Notes: generated by a model from the sequence alone, not told the origin. DNA of 57,928 nt from Fulvivirga kasyanovii (GCF_009711405.1 NZ_SMLW01000673.1:5325-63252); one strand, 5' to 3'; numbered from the stretch's first letter, positions 17,216-27,178 are shown. Numbers and translations: made by a program.

Positions 17216-18747
17216 TTTTGCCCGCTTGTTATTTCAGATACCAAACTGTTCAGGTAAACTTCGATGTTTTCATACCCTGTACTCAGGTCATGACCATTGG
17301 CTTCAAATTCGGCAGGGTTAAGCCCCATTTGTGTTTTCCAGCTATCAGGCATGCCGTCTCCGGAAGTATCCACCGGGGCATCTTTTGAATTTAAAACAGG
17401 CCATCCGCCTACATCGCTTTGAGTATCAATAATGCCGTTGGTGCTACCATTAGAACCTTCGTAAGTATAATTTCCATTCTTCACATCACTGAGAATATGC
17501 TCATCTACCGCATCCCTTACCAAAGAGGCACCACCATAGGCCAATACTTTTTCGTATGCCACTTCCGCAGTATGGGTATTTACATTATTTCCGATATCGT
17601 GGGGTGCATCAAGGCGCATATTGGCTTTATCTTCTTCCGAAATGGTACCATAGCTACCATGAAAGTGAGGGTAAACACCATGGGTCCAGTTATCGTTTGT
17701 GGCCAGGGTGCTTCCATGTATGTAATTGCCATCTATATAAAATTTGCCCCAGGTATCGTACACATCGGTACCTTCGACCTTGTTCTTATCAATAGCAATT
17801 ATCCGGTCGTCTTTAGAGCTTGAAGTGGCAGGACCGGCTTTGTAGTAGCAATTTACAATGTTTACATTCATGGCTTCACCTCCGTAAGTACTATTACCGC
17901 CCCAATTGTACATTACATTATTTCGCAGGTCCACAAGATCCGTGAGCGCAAATGCATCACCGGCCGGCTCACCCAGTCTGGGGTTTCGGCTATCATGGTG
18001 TGCGAGCAGATTGTGATGGAACGAAGCATATTTGCCCCCCCAGATTCCGCCATAGCCATGGGCTCCTTTACCATGCACTGAGTTTCTCAGGCTTTCTCCA
18101 ATTATACACCACTGAACAGTAGTATTCTCATTAGCATAAAACGATACACACTCATCGGTTGACCAGCTCATAGAACAGTGGTCTATAATAATATTTTTGT
18201 GAAACCGGCCACCCAGGGCATCCCCTTCAACCTGTGCCTCATCCCCCATTCTAAACCTCATGAAGCGGATGATTATATTGTCGGCAGCAATAGTTACCGG
18301 ATAATTTTTAATAGTAATACCATCTCCCGGAGCGGTTTGTCCCGCGATAGTGACATCTCCGTTATGTATCTTGAGTTCCGAGTTCAATTCAATGGTACCA
18401 GATACTTTAAAAAGAATGTACCGTGGGCCACTGGCTTTAATGGCAGCCCTTAAGCTTCCGGTACCCGCATCGTTCAGATTAGTGACATAAATCACTTTAC
18501 CACCCCGGCCTCCGGTAGTATTTCTGCCAAAACCTTCGGCACCCTCAAAAGCGTAGGCATCTTCATTTACCGGAATGGAATCCTGTACGTCGGTTGAATC
18601 CGGATCAGTAGTGGTAGTAGTATCTCCTACAGAAGTGGTATCCGTGCCAGGACCGGGCTTAGGATCAGAATCGTCACTTCCGCAATTAGCCAGAAAGATA
18701 AATAAGGATAGGGCGAGAAATAAGCAGAGTTTATTGAATGATCTCAT
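17212..18747 (-). CDS. Pectate lyase, PL1 family, predicted surface lipoprotein
   Basis: A 511-residue lipoprotein (lipobox FLANC, Cys22), with GSDDSDP and a long Thr/Asp/Pro-rich linker to about residue 65 before the catalytic domain. PL1 landmarks: GAEGFGRNTTGGRGGK, IIIDHCSMSWSTDECV, GAHGYGGIWGG, HHNLLAHHDSRNPRL with the catalytic Arg near residue 254, and VDLRNNVMYNWG. A calcium-loop-like DTSGDGMPDSW lies near the end. Probable role: first endo-cleavage of demethylated galacturonan at the cell surface. The acidic residues after the Cys fit surface export. It is the first enzyme gene after the susCD-lipoprotein unit. Confidence 0.91.
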   Translation of the reverse strand: MRSFNKLCLFLALSLFIFLANCGSDDSDPKPGPGTDTTSVGDTTTTTDPDSTDVQDSIPVNEDAYAFEGAEGFGRNTTGGRGGKVIYVTNLNDAGTGSLRAAIKASGPRYILFKVSGTIELNSELKIHNGDVTIAGQTAPGDGITIKNYPVTIAADNIIIRFMRFRMGDEAQVEGDALGGRFHKNIIIDHCSMSWSTDECVSFYANENTTVQWCIIGESLRNSVHGKGAHGYGGIWGGKYASFHHNLLAHHDSRNPRLGEPAGDAFALTDLVDLRNNVMYNWGGNSTYGGEAMNVNIVNCYYKAGPATSSSKDDRIIAIDKNKVEGTDVYDTWGKFYIDGNYIHGSTLATNDNWTHGVYPHFHGSYGTISEEDKANMRLDAPHDIGNNVNTHTAEVAYEKVLAYGGASLVRDAVDEHILSDVKNGNYTYEGSNGSTNGIIDTQSDVGGWPVLNSKDAPVDTSGDGMPDSWKTQMGLNPAEFEANGHDLSTGYENIEVYLNSLVSEITSGQK

Positions 18748-18869
18748 GAATGTGTTGTGGTTAAAAATTAATCAAATTTGGGGTAAAGCCTGCCAGACAA
18801 TTATGATAGAGTAAAAAAGATGCGCCCTGTTTTTCAAGGACACATCTCGTACATATGAAGAAAATTTAA

Positions 18870-20510
18870 CTATAGTCCCGGCCTCCATCTTGGGTCTCCC
18901 GCACTGTTCGCCGCAGAGAAGCCTTTATCCTTAATGTTATAATCCACGTTCTCCCTGTCAACCCAAAGGTCATCCGCTGTGCCACTGTAAATGAACGACG
19001 GGAAGCCTGCAATGTCATTCCCGGAAAAGGAGAAATCTGAAGGACTCCAGGTATTGATGATATCGAAAGTAGTGGCTCCCAGGCCTTCAGTACCTTTCAC
19101 CGCATAAACCTCTGATCCGCTCATATCCCAACCTGGCCCCCAGATAGTATTATAAATTTTAATACCTCCGGTTACGTCGTTTTTACCTGCGCCTCCTCTC
19201 CATCTGAACATCTGGCGACCTGCTTCCGGGGCTTGATCTATGGTACAGCTCTCAATAGTAATGGAACCTGTATTTGTTCTACTCGCCAGGAAGTACTGAA
19301 ACTTGGAGAATGTAGAGTTTTGAAGCAAAATATCCCCGGCAGTCCAGCCGTCAGTGTCTACATAAAATGCAGCATATCCATTAATACTATCAGCTACAGA
19401 ATTCACTATTGAATACTTGTCTATAGTACCAGTACCTCCTTTGATTCTTGTAATGCCTCTATGCGAGTGAATTTCGCAACCATCAAATTTTATTTCACCT
19501 ATTGTACCTGACACTGAAATATTAAAGACATAGCCGCCCCCAAAATCACCATGAATAGCAACATTTTTAAATACCAAAGAATCTATTGAAGCTCCATCTG
19601 CGATATCATAATTTCCGCTCGCAGTATGAATAAGCGGCAAAGCTGGCGTAAATCCATAACCACTAATAATCAGTACCGAACTATTAAAATTATACCCATT
19701 AGCCTGGTAGGCCCTTCCCGGCTCTATTATTACCACAGCACCATCTTCAATATCACCCAGAGTATCGGCCAGGATATTCTCATTTTCTATCCCTGAAAGG
19801 TCATAGACAGGGCGATCCCCAAATTCTAAAGGTGGCTTGGTAGTATATACTTCCCAACCTCTCAAAGTCTCTCCTGAATAAATGGCTATCTGATATGTAG
19901 TACTGGGACTTAAACTGCCAATAACAGCCTCATTTGCATCTATCTGTTGCTCCGTTAAATCAAACTCAAACAATGGAGTCGCCAACCTAAGGTCACTGGC
20001 TGCAAATACTTTCACTCCATCAATCAATTCGCCGGAAGTTGACCAGAATACTCTTGCTCTTGTATCTGTCACATCAAATTGCATATTTGGTGTTCCCTGA
20101 TTTGATGGGTATTTTTTGGTTTTTACCGAACCCAAATCAGATGGTCTACTATCATACTGAGGATCCGCCGCATGGGCCGTGGCTCTAACCTGATAAGTTG
20201 TGTACCATAGCAACTCCTCCCCAACCTTCTCTTCATTTATTATGAAATAGCTAGTGTCAGTTGCAAATGTATAATCAGTCGTCTTGAATGAATCACGGCT
20301 TACCTCAATAGTATAAGAAACGGCCTCCTTGAGTTTACCAATGTCTACAATGATGGTGTTGCCTTCTGATTGCAGTACTTCATTTAAAACCGGGCTAAAC
20401 AATCGGGTTTTCTCAAATACCTCCTCATCATCTTTACAGGCAAAAATTGCCAGCATACCTAGCAGGAGGATACCTGAAGTTTTATAAATTTTTGATCTGA
20501 TATTTTTCAT
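18870..20510 (-). CDS. SusE-position surface lipoprotein, Fn3 plus DUF4957/DUF5123-like beta-helix
   Basis: A 546-residue lipoprotein (Cys25 in AIFAC, followed by KDDEEV, a strong surface-export pattern). About residues 40-130 and 140-230 look like two fibronectin type III-like domains (SYTIEVSRD, TTYQIAIYSG). From about 240 to the end is a right-handed beta-helix resembling DUF4957/DUF5123 (ADTLGDIEDGAVVIIEPG, SIDSLVFKNVAIHG, TWSPSDFSFSGNDIAG, GDPRWRPGL). Such proteins sit immediately after susCD in pectin loci and are likely surface glycan-binding proteins. No catalytic residues were recognised. The gene follows susD by 20 bases. Confidence 0.8.
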   Translation of the reverse strand: MKNIRSKIYKTSGILLLGMLAIFACKDDEEVFEKTRLFSPVLNEVLQSEGNTIIVDIGKLKEAVSYTIEVSRDSFKTTDYTFATDTSYFIINEEKVGEELLWYTTYQVRATAHAADPQYDSRPSDLGSVKTKKYPSNQGTPNMQFDVTDTRARVFWSTSGELIDGVKVFAASDLRLATPLFEFDLTEQQIDANEAVIGSLSPSTTYQIAIYSGETLRGWEVYTTKPPLEFGDRPVYDLSGIENENILADTLGDIEDGAVVIIEPGRAYQANGYNFNSSVLIISGYGFTPALPLIHTASGNYDIADGASIDSLVFKNVAIHGDFGGGYVFNISVSGTIGEIKFDGCEIHSHRGITRIKGGTGTIDKYSIVNSVADSINGYAAFYVDTDGWTAGDILLQNSTFSKFQYFLASRTNTGSITIESCTIDQAPEAGRQMFRWRGGAGKNDVTGGIKIYNTIWGPGWDMSGSEVYAVKGTEGLGATTFDIINTWSPSDFSFSGNDIAGFPSFIYSGTADDLWVDRENVDYNIKDKGFSAANSAGDPRWRPGL

Positions 20511-20530
20511 TTTATGAGTCTTTTAAGTTC

Positions 20531-22324
20531 TTAGAAACCATATCCGTCATTTTGTAATACACCCAGACTATTGTCTATGCCTATAGTAGGTATTGGGAAG
20601 ATATATCTTACCGGGTGTGTATATCTGGCCCAGTCTCTTGTGATCCACTCTCGATAATTATTTGGCTGACTTGAATCAATTAACCCCTCTATCCAATTTT
20701 CTTGTCTCCAATTGTCAATATCTGGTGGAATGGCTTTAGAATAAAGATCATATATAACCAATGTTCCATCAGGCTCATTCCGTACATACAAGTATTGTGG
20801 TAAATCACCGCTATCTACTTCGTCAGCCATTTTTTTCAGTCCGGCAACGGTCGCCTGTACTTTTGCTGAATATAAGTTCCAGCGAATAAGCTCATATTTT
20901 CTGATCATCTCACCTCCAAATTCCCATGCTCTTTCATCTACGATGGCATTAAAGAAAGATTCTTTGCTAGCTGAAACTGTATTGATATAGCTATCAACTT
21001 TCTCAGCCCAAACCGCATCAGGGAAAGCTCTTTGCCTTACTCTGCGAAGCATTTCCTGCGCTTGTCCGGTAGGTCCATTCAGTTCATTTTCGGCTTCTGC
21101 ATACATGAGTAGCACATCGGCATAGCGCATCATAGGCCAGTTAATACCTGTACCCTTTGATGTATTGCTTCCTGGAGCTTTTTCCAAATAAGCCCTGCTC
21201 CACTTACCCTGAGCTATACTGTTTATACCAACCAATTCCTGAGGTTCCAGGTCTTCTTTGGAGGGAGTCTCGTTAGGGTAAAGATATAATGCACATGTCA
21301 CATCTCTGCGCTGATCCGCTTCGTCAAATGAATAAAAATATGTTGGGGGAATATTCATGTAATTATTACCGGTACCATAAGGTCCAGACTGTACTGCTAC
21401 GCCAATATTCCAGCCTACATCACCCTCTCCTATTGCAAATGGCACTTCAAAGAGCACGTCAGAATTAACAGGGTTTATGAATTTTGACTGGTTTAGAAAA
21501 ACCTGTCGATAATCCTGTGGTAATTGGCGATCCTTAAGCTGTATCAGTTTTCCAGTATATTGACGAGCTGTATCATAATAAGCCAAGTAGTCTGAAGCTC
21601 TATCCATGGTCATGTCTGGCTTAAGAAACCAGCCTCCTCTTTGCAAAGACAATCTGGCAATCATACCCAATGTATATTCCCGGTTGACCTGCTCAATACC
21701 ATACGGTGTCTGATCGGCCCAATACATGTTCGCTTCAGCCTCAATCATATCGTGTATTACAGATGACAGTATTACATTCCGGTCTTCTTTGGGTCGGTTA
21801 AACTCAACGCCTGCTTTCGGAGCTTCAGTTATAAAAGGTATATCCCCAAAATAGAAGGTCAGCATACTGTACCAATAAGCACGCAAAGTATACGCTTCAC
21901 CCAGCAAATGACTCATATCAGCAGCGAGCACTTGATCTTCTGAATTATAGGCTTTGCTGGCGAGAATACCCTCAATAGCAATGTTAGCATCCCGTATGGC
22001 TTTATACCCTATGTCCCACACATAATCGAGATCTCCGTTGTTTTCCTGAGCGTTGAGGTCCCATATCTGGTAGCGAGCCGCGTCACTAGCCCAGCCACTA
22101 TTGTGTTCTATGTCGGTGTTGCCAGTCATGTTATTGGATAACCGTGATCGAAACCCGTCATGACTGAAGTGAACATAAATAGCATTTACTCCTCCTCGGG
22201 CATCTTCTGCATTTGAAAAGACGTATTCACTATCAAAAGTTGACAATGAGGCGGGCTCCAGATAATCATCACAGGAGGCCATGATAAAAGCCAGGGTAGT
22301 TATTATTAAATATCTTAATTTCAT
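20531..22324 (-). CDS. susD: SusD/RagB-family surface glycan-binding lipoprotein
   Basis: About 597 residues from the ATG at 22322-22324 (MKLRYLIITT); the frame extends to a GTG at 22342, but the internal ATG gives a proper lipoprotein signal with Cys18 in MASC followed by DDYLEP. SusD-like features: N-terminal SusD_N helices, TPR-like LLGEAYTLRAYWYSMLTFYFGDIPF, and the C-terminal RagB/SusD half with RYADVLLMYAEAENE and VDERAWEFGGE, ending near YIFPIPT. It forms the lid of the SusC importer and captures pectic oligosaccharides. It directly follows the susC stop. Confidence 0.94.
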   Translation of the reverse strand: MKLRYLIITTLAFIMASCDDYLEPASLSTFDSEYVFSNAEDARGGVNAIYVHFSHDGFRSRLSNNMTGNTDIEHNSGWASDAARYQIWDLNAQENNGDLDYVWDIGYKAIRDANIAIEGILASKAYNSEDQVLAADMSHLLGEAYTLRAYWYSMLTFYFGDIPFITEAPKAGVEFNRPKEDRNVILSSVIHDMIEAEANMYWADQTPYGIEQVNREYTLGMIARLSLQRGGWFLKPDMTMDRASDYLAYYDTARQYTGKLIQLKDRQLPQDYRQVFLNQSKFINPVNSDVLFEVPFAIGEGDVGWNIGVAVQSGPYGTGNNYMNIPPTYFYSFDEADQRRDVTCALYLYPNETPSKEDLEPQELVGINSIAQGKWSRAYLEKAPGSNTSKGTGINWPMMRYADVLLMYAEAENELNGPTGQAQEMLRRVRQRAFPDAVWAEKVDSYINTVSASKESFFNAIVDERAWEFGGEMIRKYELIRWNLYSAKVQATVAGLKKMADEVDSGDLPQYLYVRNEPDGTLVIYDLYSKAIPPDIDNWRQENWIEGLIDSSQPNNYREWITRDWARYTHPVRYIFPIPTIGIDNSLGVLQNDGYGF

Positions 22325-22342
22325 ATCTCTGTATTTTTTCAC

Positions 22343-25300
22343 TTAAAAAGTAATATTCACACCTACGGTATATGACCTGCTTCTTGGGTATGCTGAATAA
22401 TCAACACCGGGTGTTAATGCAGGATAAGAGCTGCTTCTTGTAGTACTCACCTCAGGGTCGTAACCTGAATAATTAGTCCATAATGCCAGATTATAACCTG
22501 TTGCATATATCCTGACCTGAGATAGCTTTACCTTTGAGATCAATTCGACCGGCAAGGTGTACCCCAATGTCAGTGTATTGAGCCTGATAAAGGATCCATC
22601 TTCTACTGCCCAGTCCGTCAGCACCGCGGTAGCAGTACCAAATGAATTGTTACCACTCCACATACTCTTTCCCGCATTCATCTCCCTCAATTGCTCAAGG
22701 TCTGTTACTTCCTCTCCCGGAGTACCGGTGTAGGATCCATCTACATCTATGTAGGTAAAGCGGTTATCAGGATTCATGGTATTCAGCATATTACTGTAAG
22801 TAGTACGATAATACTGGTTAAACTCTATTTTGCCAGTGTTATAGATGTCATTGCCATAAGACCAGTTGAAGAATATGGAAGCATCAAATCCTTTGTACCT
22901 GGCGTTGAAGCCAAAGCCACCCTGAGCCTTGGGAAGGGCATTGCCAATTACTTGTCTGTCATCGCTATCAACATCTCCATCACCGTCCAAATCCTTTATT
23001 TTCATATATCCGGGTCTCAAAGAAGTGACTCCAAGCACACTGCTGTTATCTACAACACCTTCTTTCAGCACATATTCACCAGATGACGCATCCATTTCAA
23101 AATCATCAACAGTATACATTCCCTCATGTACATAGCCGTATATAAGTCCTATAGTCTCTCCAACCCGCAAAAGAAAATCATTCCTGTCCTTTAGGCTTGT
23201 ACTGGCCCAATCAGACTGAAAAAATCTCTCATTAGTGCCATCTAACTCTTCAATTTTTCCTTTGTTCAGACCGAAATTGATATTGGCAGAAAGTGAAAAT
23301 TCATCATTATCGATAATATACCCTTCAAGTCCCAGTTCGATACCTCGATTGGAGGTGCTTCCAATATTGTCCCACTGAGTTTCGAAACCTGAATTTGGTG
23401 GAATTGCTTTATCCAACAAAAGATCCGTAGTGGTGTTATAGTAAGCATCGAAACTACCAGTGATCCTTGCTTTGAAAAGAGAGAAATCAAGCCCCGCATT
23501 TCTACTTATAGTTGTTTCCCATATTAGAAAAGGGTTATACAATACTTTTGATTCAGGCGAATAGTAGAGATGAGACCCTCCGTTACCAAATCCTGGTCCG
23601 TTATTCTCCTGAGCCGAGAAAAGGAATCTTGACGCATTTCTATCTACCTTATCGTTACCGATTTCCCCATAACTCAGTCTTAACTTTAACTGATCTACAA
23701 AATTCACATTAGACATAAATGCCTCTTCGGATAGCTTCCATCCAACTGCCACTGCCGGGAAAAAACCTACACGTTTGTCTTTAGCAAATTTACTGTTGGC
23801 ATCTCTCCTGAAAGTAGCAGTCAACATAAACCGGTCGTCCCACTGATAATTTACCCTACCAAAAAGGGAAAACTTATTATCTTCAGTGGCTTCTGCTGTC
23901 TGGTAGCGAAGCTCTCCTTTTCCTAATTGCATGTTCGCAAACATTTCTTCCGGTGTGATGGATACTCTGAATTCTTCCTGGCGTACAAAAGAACTCTCGC
24001 CTCCGTTTGAATTAATTTCCTGACCGACGAGCAGGTCTAATTTGTGTCGTCCCAGATCTTTAAAGCTATACCCTACCGTATTATACCATCGGTATGACCA
24101 GCTATTTCGCTCCTCAATTGTGCCTAAAGGCAGACTACTTCCTTCCTTTTGAGATTCACCGGTCAATGGCCCATAAAACCTAAGATTTTCCCTATAATTA
24201 CTTTGCCCATTGACTACGGTTTTAAATGTAAGATTGTTTGTTGCATTCCAGGACAGTCCACCATTAAAAGCATAGTTTTTATCCGTACGCTTGCGCCAGT
24301 CTTGCTCTGCCAGCTCAGTAGGGTTTATCAGAGTTAATAAAAAAGACTGGTAATCATCGTTGGTATCTAGTGAGTTGAGATCAATATCAAGTTCATCGGC
24401 GATACCATTAACCGGCCGCGTAGTTATGGCATCCTTCACACGAAGCTGAGAGCTTCCGGAGGTCCCTGAACCGTCTGTTATCGAATAAGTAACTCTTGTT
24501 CCAAAATCAAATAAGAGATTATCTGAAATATTCTGACTCAACTTCAAGTTAAGGGCATTTCTCTCATATCCTGAGCCTGAGATGAGTCCTTCCTCACTAT
24601 TGTTGGTAAGACTAAGGGAAATTTTTGTATTTTCAGAGCCTCCACTAAGACTAACATTATGATATTGAGAAAGCTGGCCTCCACCAAAAAGTTCATCCTG
24701 CCAGTCTGTTCCTGCCTTGTTTTTGTATAATTCCAGATCCTCATATTTACCGTAGTACTTTTCAAATTTCTCAACATCCTGCTGCGATTTTAGTTTAGCG
24801 GTTTCATAATTAGCCATTACATAGTCGTAGGGTGATAAAACCTCGTACTTACGATTTTGAGGCAATTCATTATACTTGGCAAAGCCATTATAGTTGACTG
24901 ATACCCTTCCGGCCTTTGGTTTTTTGGTGTTGATGATAATTACTCCGTTGGCCGCGCTTGCACCATAAATGGCAGTTGCAGCAGCATCTTTCAACACATC
25001 TATACTTGCTATGTCAGTAGGCGGAATATCACGTATGCTACTCATGATAAACCCATCCACAACGTATAGAGGAGAGTTATCCTGCGTTACGGAGCCTCCT
25101 CCTCTTACGCGGATCACAATTTCGGCATCCGGAGAGCCATCCGTAGTCTGAACCCGCACACCAGGCAGGCGACCGGTAATCGCTTCTGCGGCACTGGCAA
25201 CAGGTATTTTTTGAAGGGTTTCTGCCGAAACTGAGGCAACGGATCCGGTAAGGTCAGATCTTTTCATTGTACCATAGCCGACGTCCACAATCTCTATTTC

Positions 25301-25633
25301 AGCAAGCTGTGTGATATCCTCCTCCATCGTAATATTAAATGAAGTCTGATTTCCCACACTTACTTCCTGAGGCTTCATGCCGATAAAAGAAAACACCAGA
25401 GTGGCATTTCCTTTTACGCTGATCTTAAATGCGCCGTCGATATCGGTAACAGTGCCATTGGAGGTGCCTTTCTCAATAACCGACACACCTGGCAGCATCT
25501 CACCGTCCGCGGCCTTAACTGTTCCGGAGACAGTAACGCTTTGCGCGTAACCGAATACAGGGCCAAAAATGGCAACTCCTGTAAGGATCAGAGCAGTTAA
25601 TGATTTCTTCAATAGGAGAGTAGTTTTACTCAT
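22343..25633 (-). CDS. susC: SusC/RagA-family TonB-dependent outer-membrane importer
   Basis: A 1096-residue outer-membrane protein. Signal peptide 1-30 (FGYAQ); a carboxypeptidase-regulatory-like domain about 33-115 (VSGTVKAADGEMLPGVSVIEKGTSNGTVTDIDG); TonB-box region and plug about 115-240 with DVGYGTMKRSDLTGSV and GSVTQDNSPLYVVDGF; then a 22-strand barrel ending in a terminal aromatic strand (SYTVGVNITF). It imports oligosaccharides in a TonB-dependent way with the SusD protein encoded immediately downstream. It is the first gene of the pectin operon, divergent from the LacI regulator, with a LacI-type palindrome about 40 bases upstream of its start codon. Confidence 0.95.
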   Translation of the reverse strand: MSKTTLLLKKSLTALILTGVAIFGPVFGYAQSVTVSGTVKAADGEMLPGVSVIEKGTSNGTVTDIDGAFKISVKGNATLVFSFIGMKPQEVSVGNQTSFNITMEEDITQLAEIEIVDVGYGTMKRSDLTGSVASVSAETLQKIPVASAAEAITGRLPGVRVQTTDGSPDAEIVIRVRGGGSVTQDNSPLYVVDGFIMSSIRDIPPTDIASIDVLKDAAATAIYGASAANGVIIINTKKPKAGRVSVNYNGFAKYNELPQNRKYEVLSPYDYVMANYETAKLKSQQDVEKFEKYYGKYEDLELYKNKAGTDWQDELFGGGQLSQYHNVSLSGGSENTKISLSLTNNSEEGLISGSGYERNALNLKLSQNISDNLLFDFGTRVTYSITDGSGTSGSSQLRVKDAITTRPVNGIADELDIDLNSLDTNDDYQSFLLTLINPTELAEQDWRKRTDKNYAFNGGLSWNATNNLTFKTVVNGQSNYRENLRFYGPLTGESQKEGSSLPLGTIEERNSWSYRWYNTVGYSFKDLGRHKLDLLVGQEINSNGGESSFVRQEEFRVSITPEEMFANMQLGKGELRYQTAEATEDNKFSLFGRVNYQWDDRFMLTATFRRDANSKFAKDKRVGFFPAVAVGWKLSEEAFMSNVNFVDQLKLRLSYGEIGNDKVDRNASRFLFSAQENNGPGFGNGGSHLYYSPESKVLYNPFLIWETTISRNAGLDFSLFKARITGSFDAYYNTTTDLLLDKAIPPNSGFETQWDNIGSTSNRGIELGLEGYIIDNDEFSLSANINFGLNKGKIEELDGTNERFFQSDWASTSLKDRNDFLLRVGETIGLIYGYVHEGMYTVDDFEMDASSGEYVLKEGVVDNSSVLGVTSLRPGYMKIKDLDGDGDVDSDDRQVIGNALPKAQGGFGFNARYKGFDASIFFNWSYGNDIYNTGKIEFNQYYRTTYSNMLNTMNPDNRFTYIDVDGSYTGTPGEEVTDLEQLREMNAGKSMWSGNNSFGTATAVLTDWAVEDGSFIRLNTLTLGYTLPVELISKVKLSQVRIYATGYNLALWTNYSGYDPEVSTTRSSSYPALTPGVDYSAYPRSRSYTVGVNITF

Positions 25634-25672
25634 AGTGTAGTGAGGTTTAAGTGTTTAATCTTGCGTAAAATG

Positions 25673-25686
25673 TGCAATCGATTGCA
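25673..25686. promoter_or_regulatory. LacI-type operator palindrome next to susC
   Basis: TGCAATCGATTGCA is a perfect 14-base palindrome with a central CG, the form recognised by LacI/GalR-family dimers. It lies 39 bases upstream of the susC start codon, within or just after the likely promoter, so a bound repressor would block susC transcription. The divergent lacI-type gene makes its product the obvious binder. Confidence 0.65.
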
Positions 25687-25847
25687 TATTAAGAAAAATA
25701 TTATGCACCTCAAAATAAAAGTTAACAATTTTATAACACAGCCGTTTTAAATACTGCAAAAGGACTATTGAAGAAAATTTTATATTTCAATAACCTGACA
25801 TCACCGAACTTTTTATTGAGAAAAATGCAAATATTTTTCATAAATTG

Positions 25848-25861
25848 TGCAAACGTTTGCT
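25848..25861. promoter_or_regulatory. Second LacI-type operator in the susC/lacI intergenic region
   Basis: GCAAACGTTTGC (25849-25860) is a perfect 12-base palindrome with the LacI/GalR consensus core AAACGTTT. It lies about 100 bases upstream of the regulator gene and 215 bases upstream of susC. The two operator centres are about 175 bases apart, which would allow looping or separate control of the two promoters. The rest of the 328-base intergenic region is AT-rich; a TTCAATTGAA palindrome (25947-25956) just precedes the regulator start. Confidence 0.65.
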
Positions 25862-25961
25862 CAATCTTAAACTTTCGGCCTATATTGTCATATCATAGCT
25901 CTGACAACAGGTAAGCTCTTTCAGCTAATAAAAGCACCTTATTAACTTCAATTGAAAGCAC

Positions 25962-27005
25962 ATGGCAACAAAAACCACTATACATGACATAGCCTCATTT
26001 CTTAATATAACCGCCTCCACAGTTTCCCGGGCATTGAACAACAATCCTCGAATAAGTGAAAATACCCGCAAAGCAGTATTAAAAGCTGCTAAACAGTTAA
26101 ATTATCAACCTAATAATATAGCTGCTGCACTCAGAAATGGAAAAAGTAATCTCATAGGTGTGATTGTGCCAACGGCAGACCGGGCATTTTTTGCCTCCGT
26201 AGTAAGGGGGATAGAAGAAGTTGCCAACGAGCTTGATTATAAAATAATCATATGTCAATCGTATGATGACTATAACAAGGAAATACAAACCGTAGAAGCA
26301 CTGGCAAACGCCCGGGTAGATGGCGTTATAGCCTCTATTGGTAAAGAGACTTTAAACTTTGAACACTATAATGCTTTACTCAATAAAGGCATTCCCATTG
26401 TTTTATTTGACCGTACTACTGACCAGTTAGCTGTAAACCAGGTTATGATAGATGATTACGAGGGTGCATATGAAGCTGTCAGCCATTTGATCAGTGAGGG
26501 TTGTAAAAGAATCGCACACTTTACGAGTCCCATCAAAATTAGTATCTATAAAGAACGCCTGAGGGGCTATACGGATGCATTAAAAGATCATGGAGTGCCC
26601 TTTGATCAGGATTTGGTCCTGGAAAGCAATCTTCAGTTGGAGGACGGCAGACAGAGTATGCTACAACTTTTAGAGCTTAGAGAAATACCCGATGCCATAT
26701 TTTCAGCCAGCGACTATGGTGCAATGGGTGCTATGCAGGTATTAAAGGAAAAGAATATTAAAATACCTCAGCAAGTCGCACTCGTCGGCTTTGCCAATGA
26801 ACCTTTTACTTCTTTTACCGACCCTACCTTAACCACTGTAGACCAGCTCAGCCTTACCATGGGACACGTCACCGGCAAGCTTTTTTTCGATCAGCTCAAC
26901 AGCCAGGATAAAAACGGCCCGCAACGCATGCAAAAAACCATCTTAAAGCCTAAGCTAATCGTCAGGCAGTCTTCGTTGAGGTCTTCTCTGGAGGGTAGCT
27001 ATTAA
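25962..27005 (+). CDS. LacI-family transcriptional regulator of the pectin locus
   Basis: A 347-residue LacI/GalR-type regulator. The helix-turn-helix and hinge occupy residues 4-60 (TIHDIASFLNITASTVSRALNNNPRISENTRKAVLKAAKQLNYQPN, with the hinge helix around AAALRNGKSNLIGVIVP). The rest is a periplasmic-binding-protein-like effector domain. It is divergent from susC and separated by 328 bases that contain two palindromes of the type this family binds. It probably represses the susC-led operon until a pectin-derived sugar acid binds; the ligand is not identifiable from sequence. Confidence 0.92.
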   Translation: MATKTTIHDIASFLNITASTVSRALNNNPRISENTRKAVLKAAKQLNYQPNNIAAALRNGKSNLIGVIVPTADRAFFASVVRGIEEVANELDYKIIICQSYDDYNKEIQTVEALANARVDGVIASIGKETLNFEHYNALLNKGIPIVLFDRTTDQLAVNQVMIDDYEGAYEAVSHLISEGCKRIAHFTSPIKISIYKERLRGYTDALKDHGVPFDQDLVLESNLQLEDGRQSMLQLLELREIPDAIFSASDYGAMGAMQVLKEKNIKIPQQVALVGFANEPFTSFTDPTLTTVDQLSLTMGHVTGKLFFDQLNSQDKNGPQRMQKTILKPKLIVRQSSLRSSLEGSY

Positions 27006-27178
27006 CCCGATCTACCGGCTACCGCTTAGTGTTCTTCAGCTTCTTTCTGGCCTCTCCAAATACCAGTTTAATAAAGCGTAAACATGATATTTATACGTTA
27101 TTGAACAGCTTTAAATCGTATTTGCTAAAATCGGAAAATGAAGGAACCAAAGCCATTTGACCGTGTGTGCTTTTTATT

